Below are positions 1 to 6,698 of a stretch of 17,542 nucleotides of DNA, in pieces. Origin of the DNA: Planctomycetota bacterium (GTDB lineage Bacteria > Planctomycetota > Phycisphaerae > WQYP01); the NCBI GenBank assembly GCA_021799715.1, contig JAJYZY010000042.1:933-18474 (forward strand). The letters are read 5' to 3'. The notes under the pieces are model-generated. The model ran no database searches and was not told where the DNA came from. It was given only the letters and a program-made list of their open reading frames with translations. Each line of letters begins with the position of its first letter. The stretch's first letter is position 1. The position numbers and the translations under genes were made by a program.

Positions 1-2
1 TT

Positions 3-323
3 TGGCCGCAACCGGCTATCATCTCCAAAGGCTGGATTGCCAATGTGGATACCCTTGGAAATCTTGGCATTTTCTATACCACGCCGGTGGGACTTCCGGA
101 AACGTTCGGGACCTTTCCCGGTGCGGCGGTGTCGGGTCAATTGCCGTTGGGGAAAACGAATGTGGCGGCTCATCTAATATCTTACCCGGGGGAAATTTAC
201 TCCATTAAGTTTTCGGTTCTGGTCAGTACGCCTAAGGCTGGGCCTGCTCTTATTTCCCGGCAGCCGCCCGCAATTTTGAAAATTTTGCGAAATACTCCTC
301 CGCCTGTGAAAAGCCAACAATAA
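3..323 (+). CDS. C-terminal part of an unidentified protein (5' end outside window)
   Basis: The frame is open from the left edge and ends at a TAA at 321-323, giving the last 106 residues of a longer protein. An internal GTG at 45 could be read as a start, but the frame continues upstream without a stop and no ribosome site precedes it, so a partial gene is more likely. The residues alternate hydrophobic and glycine/proline-rich stretches (for example GNLGIFYTTPVGLP and GEIYSIKFSVLVSTP), which looks like the beta-rich end of a secreted or surface protein. The tail is rich in proline and lysine. I do not recognise the family. The remnant of an insertion sequence begins directly after the stop, so the natural 3' flank of this gene may have been altered. 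Confidence 0.5.
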   Translation, partial: WPQPAIISKGWIANVDTLGNLGIFYTTPVGLPETFGTFPGAAVSGQLPLGKTNVAAHLISYPGEIYSIKFSVLVSTPKAGPALISRQPPAILKILRNTPPPVKSQQ

Positions 324-330
324 AGCACAA

Positions 331-611
331 CGGATCTATCGGGTTTCATCAGGTAGAAACTCTATTCGGGATTGGGCTATTCGTTGGCAGAACCAACGGC
401 TGCAAATACCGGCGAGACATGCGGACTTGGCGTTGGCGGGCAAGAAGGTGGTGGTGAAGCAATTGGGAAGCGGCGAATTGCAGGTGTGTTACCAGGGCGA
501 GAAGCTGGAATACCGGAAGCTCTCGGCGCGTCCGCAGCCGCGGGAGGTGCCAAGCCGCAGGTGATCAATCGTCGGGCATTGAAGCCGGGCGCGGATCATC
601 CGTGGAAGAAG
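331..611 (+). pseudogene. Truncated, frameshifted transposase C-terminus (ISNCY/IS481-like, DDE integrase type)
   Basis: From about 331 the frame beginning CGG-ATC-TAT reads through RDWAIRWQNQRLQIP, then LALAGKKVVVKQLGSGELQV and YQGEKLEYRKL, stopping at a TGA at 562-564. This matches the C-terminal pattern of ISNCY/IS481-like transposases (DWxVRWxNRxFQL, then a beta-rich region and YRGxxL). The usual ending of that family, a basic stretch followed by HPWK, appears in a different frame: VINRRALKPGADHPWKK at 561-611. A frameshift near 550-562 therefore separates the two halves. The N-terminal HTH and the catalytic DDE domain are absent. It is a dead fragment about 90 codons long. The family is recognised from memory of its motifs, not from a search. 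Confidence 0.7.
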
Positions 612-650
612 GGCGTGGTGGGCGGCGCGTCCGGGCGAGGTCGTCGGCGC

Positions 651-705
651 GGCGGGCCGGCTGCGGCTGCGGTCGGGGCTTCGCCCCTCCATGCGCCGGC
701 CCGCC
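651..705. repeat. GC-rich inverted repeat with nested hairpin
   Basis: GGCGGGCCGGC at 651-661 is matched perfectly by GCCGGCCCGCC at 695-705. Inside lies a second hairpin, GGGGC-TTC-GCCCC at 675-687. No run of T follows on either strand, so it is not a classical intrinsic terminator. It lies between the transposase fragment and the IS end, and could be a structural part of the element or a read-through block. Confidence 0.6.
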
Positions 706-730
706 ACACCGCGGGAGTATCGATGTCAGA

Positions 731-768
731 GTGACATTTCTAAATCGGTTAACAGGGTGACATTTCTA
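731..768 (+). repeat. Two direct copies of GTGACATTTCTA (IS end motif)
   Basis: GTGACATTTCTA occurs at 731-742 and again at 757-768, offset by 26 bp. The second copy is preceded by AGG and followed by CTTG. I infer that these are transposase-binding repeats at the right end of the degraded insertion sequence. Confidence 0.6.
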
Positions 769-799
769 CTTGTTTGCAACACATTGCACCACAGTGATG

Positions 800-828
800 G
801 TGACGCCCGCCGCGCAGCAAGTTACACT
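800..828 (+). promoter_or_regulatory. Candidate promoter for xylB
   Basis: GTGACG at 800-805 and TACACT at 823-828 are separated by 17 bp, each matching four of six consensus bases. Transcription would begin about 835, leaving a leader of about 47 bases before xylB. The site lies just outside the IS end. It is a weak prediction from spacing and consensus only. Confidence 0.3.
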
Positions 829-881
829 ATTCGCCGGCGCGGCAATCCGGGATTTCCGCATGGTACGATTTTGGAGGTTTT

Positions 882-2405
882 ATGGCGTTGCTGGGTTTGG
901 ATATTGGCACATCGGGCACCAAGGCTTTATTGCTGGGCGAAAATGGACATGTCCTTGCCGCCGCAGAATCACCGCATGACTTGCAATCACCGCGCCCCGG
1001 CTGGACCCAGCAAGACCCCGAAAACTGGTGGCAAGCCTGCTTATTGGCGATGGCCAAAGTACTGAAGATAGCCCAACTCAAAGCTTCTCAAATCAATGCC
1101 ATCGGGCTTTCCGGTCAGATGCATGGCAGCGTATTTCTCGGCGAAGGCAGTAAGGCATTGCGGCCGGCATTGCTGTGGAATGACCAACGAACCGTGGACC
1201 AATGCCGACAAATTCAGGACCTGGCCGGTGGACGCGAACAACTGCTGGCCATGGTCAGCAATCCGGCCCTGACCGGCTTTACAGCTCCCAAGATACTCTG
1301 GTTCATGCAAAATGAGCCGGCCAAGTTTGAACGTTGCCGCCATATTCTTCTGCCCAAGGACTACATTCGCTTCCGCCTGACCGGTGAATATGCCTCGGAC
1401 GTTTCCGATGCGTCCGGCACGCTGCTGCTGGATGTCCGAAAACGCCGATGGCATGACAACCTGATCCGCGTACTCGGTATTGACCCGGCCCTGCTGCCGC
1501 GCCTTACAGAATCGCAGGATGTCAGCGGACAAGTCAGTGCGGCGATCGCCCGTATTACCAGACTGCGCGCGGGAATTCCCGTTGTGGGCGGTGCCGGCGA
1601 TCAGGCCGCCGGGGCGGTTGGCACCGGCGTAGTGGAATCGGGGATTCTTTCCGCAGCCATGGGCACCAGCGGTGTGATTTTCGCCGCTTCCGCCCAGCCG
1701 CAGACGGATCCGTTGGGTCGTGTACACACCATGTGCCATGCGATTCCCGATACCTGGTGCGTGTTTGGCTGCATGCTCAGCGCCGGGGGGTCGTTGCAAT
1801 GGCTGCGCAATACGATGTTTGCATCGCAAATGGCGGACCTGATAAAAAAGAAAAAAGACCCCGGCATGCTCTACGAGCAGATCATCACACTGGCGCAAAG
1901 CGCCCCCGCCGGCGCGGAAAATCTTTTCTTTCTGCCCTATCTCACCGGAGAACGCTGCCCGCATCCCGATCCGCACGCCCGCGGGTGTTTTATCGGCTTA
2001 ACGCCGCGCCATTCCATGGCTCATCTGGCAAGGGCAACACTGGAGGGCATCACCATGGGCATGCGTGAGCAGGTGGATATTATGCGTTCCATGGGCATTG
2101 CCATTTCGCAGGTGCGGGCCAGCGGCGGTGGTGCCCGCAGCGATTTCTGGCGACAGTTACAGGCTGATATGTATCAGGCTCCGGTGGTCACCATTCATGT
2201 CAGCGAGGGTGCCGCGCTGGGCGCAGCCATTCTGGCGGGCGTGGGCGCGGGCCAGTGGGCCGGCGTGCCGCAGGCCACGCGACAGATCATCAAAGTCAAA
2301 AACTCAAGCCGCCCCAACGCGAAACGGGCCGCAATGTACGACCTGCATCACCGGAAATTTGCCCGGTTGTATCCCGCTTTGCAAACAGTCTTCGCGGAAA
2401 TTTAA
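882..2405 (+). CDS. xylB: Xylulokinase (FGGY carbohydrate kinase)
   Basis: A cytoplasmic enzyme that phosphorylates D-xylulose with ATP to xylulose 5-phosphate, feeding the pentose phosphate pathway. The 507-residue protein begins with the FGGY phosphate motif DIGTSGTKALL (residues 7-17). It carries the substrate-contact segment GLSGQMHGS (75-83, with Met80-His81), LLWNDQRT (97-104) and GGAGDQAAGAVGTG (236-249), whose Asp240 corresponds to the catalytic base. GTSGVIF and, near the end, ASGGGARSDFWRQLQAD form the second nucleotide-binding half. Length is close to the usual 480-510. The ATG at 882 has GGAGG at 873-877. No xylose isomerase or transporter is visible beside it, so it appears to be a single-gene unit behind an IS remnant. 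Another FGGY kinase specificity is possible, but the QMHG and GAGDQAAGA signatures favour xylulose. Confidence 0.92.
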   Translation: MALLGLDIGTSGTKALLLGENGHVLAAAESPHDLQSPRPGWTQQDPENWWQACLLAMAKVLKIAQLKASQINAIGLSGQMHGSVFLGEGSKALRPALLWNDQRTVDQCRQIQDLAGGREQLLAMVSNPALTGFTAPKILWFMQNEPAKFERCRHILLPKDYIRFRLTGEYASDVSDASGTLLLDVRKRRWHDNLIRVLGIDPALLPRLTESQDVSGQVSAAIARITRLRAGIPVVGGAGDQAAGAVGTGVVESGILSAAMGTSGVIFAASAQPQTDPLGRVHTMCHAIPDTWCVFGCMLSAGGSLQWLRNTMFASQMADLIKKKKDPGMLYEQIITLAQSAPAGAENLFFLPYLTGERCPHPDPHARGCFIGLTPRHSMAHLARATLEGITMGMREQVDIMRSMGIAISQVRASGGGARSDFWRQLQADMYQAPVVTIHVSEGAALGAAILAGVGAGQWAGVPQATRQIIKVKNSSRPNAKRAAMYDLHHRKFARLYPALQTVFAEI

Positions 2406-2601
2406 CCCAATGCTCCGGGCCGGCGCACGTTTAACGTTGGATAATCCATTGCCGCGCCAGCCACCCGGCCAGGGGCTTGGCTTACGGAAAATGACCACGA
2501 ATGCCGAGTGGCAAAGGCGGTGTCGAATGGATTGTCGGCATTGACCATCGGCAATTCGAATATTTAATTTGCGCCGAGATGACAAATCGTTCACCAATCG
2601 G
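2406..2601. other. Intergenic region after xylB, no gene seen
   Basis: Together with the following promoter, nearly 300 bases separate xylB from the desaturase. The only structure noted is an 8-bp inverted repeat, AATGCCGA near 2499 with TCGGCATT near 2534, with a long loop and no T-run. Short open frames here have no ribosome site and no coding character. Confidence 0.4.
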
Positions 2602-2631
2602 TTCACGTTTCGCGCCGGGATATGCTATAAT
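2602..2631 (+). promoter_or_regulatory. Candidate sigma-70 promoter for the desaturase
   Basis: A perfect TATAAT at 2626-2631 is preceded by TTCACG at 2602-2607 with 18 bp between them. Transcription would start near 2638, giving an 80-base leader that opens with a stem-loop. Confidence 0.55.
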
Positions 2632-2635
2632 CTTT

Positions 2636-2655
2636 CGCGGGGTTTTTTACCCGCG
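2636..2655 (+). promoter_or_regulatory. Stem-loop at the 5' end of the desaturase leader
   Basis: CGCGGG at 2636-2641 pairs with CCCGCG at 2650-2655 across an 8-base, T-rich loop. It coincides with the predicted transcription start, so it could protect the 5' end of the transcript or modulate expression. It is not followed by a T-run and does not look like a terminator. Confidence 0.35.
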
Positions 2656-2715
2656 GCAATGGTGCAGGAGTTGTTACGCACCAACTTGCAATAGAACAGT
2701 ATCATGAGGCGGTAT

Positions 2716-3594
2716 ATGGCAGCAAACAAGAAGCTTCTCGAGCGCGAACTGCGCGATGGCCGAACGGTGCATTTCAAATGGTTTTACTCCACGGTTTTCG
2801 CGATTCTTCATTTGCTGACGCTTGTCGCATTTTTGCCGATGTTCGTTCATGTGTCATCAATCGTCGTATTTTTCGTTATGGCGTGGATTGCCGGTGGATT
2901 GGGTGTAACGCTGGGATACCACCGACTTCTGACACACCGCAGTTTTGTCACTTACAAACCCATTGAATATATTCTGACGATATTTGCGTGCCTGTCGTGG
3001 CAGGGCGGACCGATTCAATGGGTTGGCACACACCGCCTGCATCATACGGAATCCGATGAACCTGGTGATCCGCATTCTCCCCGTGATGGCTTCTCCTGGT
3101 CGCATCTGTTATGGATTATTCATTCTTCACGGATCGGGGACGATCCGTCAAAACTCACGAAGGACATTCAGCGCGATCCCGTTTTATGCTTTATTGACCG
3201 TTATTGGTATGTGCCACAATTTTTTCTTGCGGCGATTTTATTTGCCCTGGGCTGGCTGTGGCTGGGCACGGCCATGGGAGGCATTTCATGGGTTCTCTGG
3301 GGAGTCTGCGTGCGCGTGGTTATCATGTATCACGCAACCTGGTTTGTGAATTCCGCGGCCCATACCTGGGGATATCGCAATTTTGAAACCAGTGATGACT
3401 CGCGCAACAACTGGTGGGTGGCGCTGATGTCTTTTGGTGAAGGCTGGCACAACAATCATCACGCGCAGCAACGTTCAGCCGCCCATGGCATGCGGTGGTA
3501 TGAAATTGATGTTACGTACATAACCATTCTGTTGATGCGCGCGTGCGGTCTGGCTTGGAAAGTGGTTAAGCCGCAACGCCCCGGCGCATCGTAA
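2716..3594 (+). CDS. Acyl-CoA/fatty-acid delta-9-type desaturase
   Basis: A membrane-bound di-iron desaturase that introduces a cis double bond into fatty acyl chains, adjusting membrane fluidity. The 292-residue protein shows all three histidine boxes of the stearoyl-CoA desaturase family: HRLLTH (69-74), HRLHH (106-110) and HNNHH (245-249). A further conserved His lies in NSAAHTWG (about 212-219). Hydrophobic segments at about 22-45, 47-66, 84-101, 166-186 and 190-212 fit the usual four-helix topology with cytosolic His boxes. An in-frame ATG at 2704 exists, but GAGGCGG at 2706-2712 sits just before the ATG at 2716, so I chose the latter. Length agrees with bacterial acyl-CoA desaturases. 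Chain-length and regiospecificity cannot be read from the sequence. Confidence 0.93.
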   Translation: MAANKKLLERELRDGRTVHFKWFYSTVFAILHLLTLVAFLPMFVHVSSIVVFFVMAWIAGGLGVTLGYHRLLTHRSFVTYKPIEYILTIFACLSWQGGPIQWVGTHRLHHTESDEPGDPHSPRDGFSWSHLLWIIHSSRIGDDPSKLTKDIQRDPVLCFIDRYWYVPQFFLAAILFALGWLWLGTAMGGISWVLWGVCVRVVIMYHATWFVNSAAHTWGYRNFETSDDSRNNWWVALMSFGEGWHNNHHAQQRSAAHGMRWYEIDVTYITILLMRACGLAWKVVKPQRPGAS

Positions 3595-3723
3595 AAGTGA
3601 AAAACCAATTGCAACCATCAAAATCGACACCCCAATGATCTTAATATGGCGAGCTGACAGGGCCCATAATTATTTTCTTTGAATCCGCCTCCGGACCAAA
3701 CCGCAGCCCCTTGTCGCTTCGGG

Positions 3724-3729
3724 TATAAT
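3724..3729 (+). promoter_or_regulatory. Candidate -10 element for the caspase-like gene
   Basis: A perfect TATAAT lies 25 bp upstream of the GTG start at 3755. No good -35 hexamer is present at 16-18 bp spacing, so recognition may need an activator or rely on the -10. The leader would be about 20 bases and carries GGAGG at 3744-3748. Confidence 0.4.
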
Positions 3730-3754
3730 CATCCATTGAGTTTGGAGGTTCTTG

Positions 3755-4441
3755 GTGACTGCTAACCCATACCATCTTGGCGACCGCGTTTACGCTCCCT
3801 GGCAGAATGAACGGCTTTTCCCCGCCCGGGTCACTTTTCTGTCCAATGGTACAGCTTATTTTACTTATGTGGATGGTGAAACGGGTCGAATGCCCGCCCG
3901 GCGATTGCAGCCGTCCAACAAAATCGTGGTCATTGAGTCTGTCTCCCGAAAGCCAATGGAGAAGCATTGGTCCGAGGGGCGGCTGCTGGGTGAATTTCTT
4001 CGCATGATTGGTGCCAAACCACTGTATTCGTTTATTCGAACGAAACTGGAACTCGGGCACTTTCTAAAACTTGCCCGCATGTCCAGCAGCCGACATATCC
4101 ACTTCTCCATGCACGGCCTGAAGCGCAAACTGGTATTGCAATTGGAAGATGTGGATATAGATGAGTTGATCACCCTGGCGGGAGATCTCACCGGAAAAGT
4201 AGTTTTTTCCTCAAGCTGTTTAACCGGTAATGAAACCTTCGGTGAAGCCTTTGTGCGGGGCACGGGGGCGGCCGCGTTTATCAGTCCGCGAAGGGAAATA
4301 CGCTGGGCCGATGCGGCTCTGGTGAGTCAACTGTTTTATAAAAAAATGCTCTGTGACGGGGTAAGCCCCTACGTGGCATTCCGGTTTGTCCGAAAAATGT
4401 ATCCGCGGCACGCCGATCTGCAATTTTTCAAGGGACGATAG
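3755..4441 (+). CDS. Caspase-like (CHAT/C14-type) putative cysteine peptidase with possible Tudor-like N-terminus
   Basis: A 228-residue protein without a signal peptide. Residues 6-53 (GDRVYAPW, then LFPARVTFL and AYFTYVDGETGRMPARRL) resemble a Tudor/agenet-type small beta barrel. Residues 110-215 carry the caspase-fold pattern: HIHFSMHG with His120 in the catalytic-histidine position, then a strand ending VVFSSSCLTGN with Cys155 in the nucleophile position. GTGAAAFISPRREIRWADAA and a helix LFYKKML with DGVSPYVAF follow, as CHAT/C14 proteins show after the cysteine. The His-Cys distance of 35 residues is short but acceptable. Start: TTG at 3752 is only 3 nt from GGAGG (3744-3748), while GTG at 3755 has 6 nt spacing, so GTG is preferred. 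Its 3' end overlaps the convergent gene by 14 bp. The substrate is unknown. The fold assignment is by motif recognition and could be wrong in detail. Confidence 0.65.
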   Translation: MTANPYHLGDRVYAPWQNERLFPARVTFLSNGTAYFTYVDGETGRMPARRLQPSNKIVVIESVSRKPMEKHWSEGRLLGEFLRMIGAKPLYSFIRTKLELGHFLKLARMSSSRHIHFSMHGLKRKLVLQLEDVDIDELITLAGDLTGKVVFSSSCLTGNETFGEAFVRGTGAAAFISPRREIRWADAALVSQLFYKKMLCDGVSPYVAFRFVRKMYPRHADLQFFKGR

Positions 4442-6467
4442 TTGATGCATGTTTGTATGCATAGGGGGATTCCGGATAATTTGCCTTTAACCGCGCCATC
4501 AGCAATTCAGCGCGATTGGTTTTCCCCGCGTTTTGATAGGCTTCACTGGCCCGATACAACAATTTTGCCGCGTAAAACGATTTTGGTTCACTGTTGACGT
4601 ACTGCACGGCAATGCGCGCGGCTTGAATAAAATTCCTCCGGGCCGCCATGAGCTTCACACGCAGCAGCCGCGTGTAGCCCTTGATAATCGCTCTGGGAAA
4701 TTGCAATTCCCATTGATCCAATAGATGATCGGCGGTCCGATAGTGATGGCTGTCAATATAGCTTTCCACATTCCGAGCCAGAACGCCCTGCCGAATTTCC
4801 TGGGCGCTGTATGGCATGGCTGTGACATCGCCGGCGGCGGCAACATATTTTTTTGCCGCTGCGCCGTTCCCATTGGCGATGGCCGCATAGGCCAGCGCGG
4901 TGTTGATATCATGTTCCGCCGGTTTAGACAATTGACCATGATCGGCCTTCCAGTTTTGCAGGCTTTGCAGCACTTCCGGAGCTGTTCCGGAATAATTACA
5001 GGCGGTTACGGCATAATGCAGCAGTAAATGCGCCTGGGTCATGGCGTCAATATGTTTGCGGGAGGCAAGCAGATAAATATTCCCCGCCTGCCGGAAATGG
5101 CCTTTTTCCAGTTCATGGCGCACCAGCATGTCCGCGGTATTCACCACGGAGATCGGATTTTGAGCATCCGTTGAAATCGCCCAGGCCAGCCCCCAGGCCC
5201 GCAATCCACGCAGATTATGATAATGATGGTAAAACATGATCCCGCGATAAAGCTGCTTTCCGGAAAGCGCTTTAAGATTGTAATTGTCAATAATATCCGC
5301 AACCACGCCGGCTGGATCCACCGGCGGATAGGGAAACTTGGAAAACAGTTCCGTGCGGATCAGCAACCGTCGCTTCGCGGTAAATGTGTTGCCCGCCTCA
5401 CGCACCGTCATCGTGATGGTGTAAATACCGGGCGCTAAAAACTCATGATCCACCCGCAGACCCGCGGCGGTCTGCCCATCGGAGAATGCCCATGTCACCC
5501 GCGGCGCAAATGTTGCCGGTACCCGTGCGGCAAACGTATAACGCTGCAGATAATTATCCGGCGGAACAAATAATTGCGATTGCGGCTTGATGGAAAAGTC
5601 AGCCGCGTAACCGCCCCCGACTTTTTTCAACCGTCCAACGGCCGCCTGATTCGCCGGCGCAAAAGCCGCAGTCGGAATTGGCTCATATTGAGCCGATCCC
5701 GGCGGCTTCCAATCCACCGATATTCCAGCCAGCCACCACAAATGCAACTCACCAACGGTCATGGGATACCATCCCGGCTTAAGATAAATCGTGCGTTTAA
5801 AACGCACCCGTCCCATCATGCCGCCGGGGCGCGTCTTGGTGAGGATATTTTTACCATTCAGGTTCATAAAACCCACATCCGCAACGTCGAATGCAAAGGT
5901 GTATTTCCCGGCGCTGGTAATGTGCAATTCGGCCCGGTACAGCATCATATCCTGCCGATTCCAGCCGGTCGGGTCATAGCCCATGAACATTTCCGGCACA
6001 AACATGGACGTGAAGGGCCTGGCCCGATTGAAGAGTTGCCGCATTTGCCGCCAGGTGCGTCGCGGGCCGCCCACCAGCGGATAAACACGTAAAAATATTC
6101 CCCGATCAATCTTCAGCATCGGCCCGGCTTCCCCCGGATGCCGGTTGCCCCACCAGACGTAATATTTCCCGGCGGCCGGCTCCTGAAAAGCCAGTCGCAC
6201 CAGATCATCCTGTTTTGATACGCGGAGCAATCGCATGGGCAATATGGTTCCCGTGGCGGTGGTCACACGCAAATCCCGGCCATCCGGCAGACGGGAAGAA
6301 TTGGTATAAAATTGTGCCCAGGCCAAATTCCTGCCCGGAGCCGAAGTGGGAAACAAATTGGCGCGTAATGCCCGTCGATATTTCCAGCCGGGCCCCAGAG
6401 TCTCCGCCCGGCATAAAGTCGCCCCTGTGCATAAAACCGCCACGATAATCACGATTGACATTCGCAT
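4428..6467 (-). CDS. Secreted protein with PA14-like and PKD-like domains and C-terminal helical repeats
   Basis: About 679 residues from the ATG at 6467. A Sec signal peptide is clear (MRMSIVIIVAVLCTGATLCRA). Residues 25-110 resemble a DUF2341-type beta domain (WAQFYTNSSRLPDGRDLRV, YYVWWGN). Residues about 175-260 look PA14-like (LYRAELHITSAGKYTFAFDV, VGFMNLNGKNI, PGWYPM). Residues about 308-372 are PKD-like (VTWAFSDG, HEFLAPGIYTITMTV). From about 390 the chain is helical and repeat-like (KGHFRQAGNIYLLASRK, MAARRNFIQAARIAVQY, YQNAGKTNRAELLMARL), resembling TPR. It is probably exported and involved in carbohydrate or protein binding at the surface. A TTG at 6497 could add 10 residues; neither start has a strong ribosome site. 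The two genes converge, and the TGA at 4428-4430 lies inside the caspase-like gene. Specific function unknown. Confidence 0.75.
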   Translation of the reverse strand: MRMSIVIIVAVLCTGATLCRAETLGPGWKYRRALRANLFPTSAPGRNLAWAQFYTNSSRLPDGRDLRVTTATGTILPMRLLRVSKQDDLVRLAFQEPAAGKYYVWWGNRHPGEAGPMLKIDRGIFLRVYPLVGGPRRTWRQMRQLFNRARPFTSMFVPEMFMGYDPTGWNRQDMMLYRAELHITSAGKYTFAFDVADVGFMNLNGKNILTKTRPGGMMGRVRFKRTIYLKPGWYPMTVGELHLWWLAGISVDWKPPGSAQYEPIPTAAFAPANQAAVGRLKKVGGGYAADFSIKPQSQLFVPPDNYLQRYTFAARVPATFAPRVTWAFSDGQTAAGLRVDHEFLAPGIYTITMTVREAGNTFTAKRRLLIRTELFSKFPYPPVDPAGVVADIIDNYNLKALSGKQLYRGIMFYHHYHNLRGLRAWGLAWAISTDAQNPISVVNTADMLVRHELEKGHFRQAGNIYLLASRKHIDAMTQAHLLLHYAVTACNYSGTAPEVLQSLQNWKADHGQLSKPAEHDINTALAYAAIANGNGAAAKKYVAAAGDVTAMPYSAQEIRQGVLARNVESYIDSHHYRTADHLLDQWELQFPRAIIKGYTRLLRVKLMAARRNFIQAARIAVQYVNSEPKSFYAAKLLYRASEAYQNAGKTNRAELLMARLKANYPESPYAYKHASTIVP

Positions 6468-6513
6468 GTATTTCAAGTTCAGGCTCCGCCTTTCCAACGC
6501 TGCCGCATGAATT

Positions 6514-6580
6514 CCGCCGCGCTATCATAGCGGCGGCCTATGTGCCAAACGAATCATGAGCGAAAATGATTCAATTTGGC
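6514..6580 (-). promoter_or_regulatory. Candidate promoter/operator region of the PA14/PKD gene
   Basis: On the minus strand TATGAT (6529-6524) is a reasonable -10 element and sits inside a hairpin-forming stretch (6514-6536, arms CCGCCGC and GCGGCGG). Farther upstream an imperfect inverted repeat has arms at 6544-6557 (GCCAAACGAATCAT) and 6566-6580 (ATGATTCAATTTGGC). It would overlap the -35 region. The -35 itself is poor. This arrangement suits a regulated promoter but is inferred from structure alone. Confidence 0.3.
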
Positions 6581-6698
6581 TGGAGCGGCAGTTATGTCTG
6601 TTCATCATTAGTACCGCCTCTTGCGTTGCCCTCCCAACCCCTGGCACCGAGTTTCCTGCCACTGCGCACATCAGGCGTATTTTTGTGCAGTTACACTT
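6581..6698. other. Intergenic, no gene seen
   Basis: This stretch lies between the end of dsbD and the inverted repeat in front of the PA14/PKD gene. I see no terminator hairpin with a T-run after the dsbD stop and no coding frame with a ribosome site. Confidence 0.4.

Larger units (their letters stand above)
331..770 (+). mobile_element. 3' remnant of an insertion sequence
   Basis: The segment holds the transposase tail, a GC-rich inverted repeat (651-661 with 695-705) and, at its right side, two copies of GTGACATTTCTA (731-742 and 757-768). Such repeated end motifs are common at the termini of IS elements in this group. No left end and no target duplication is visible, so the left boundary is only the point where transposase similarity begins. 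The element is incapable of autonomous movement. It ends about 110 bp before the xylB start. Confidence 0.55.

Noticed and set aside
1041..1976. 311-codon open frame on the minus strand inside xylB
   Set aside because: It is antisense to a clear FGGY kinase with intact motifs, has no recognisable protein pattern and no ribosome site.
2501..2707. Open frame between xylB and the desaturase
   Set aside because: It runs across the promoter and leader of the desaturase and has no coding character.
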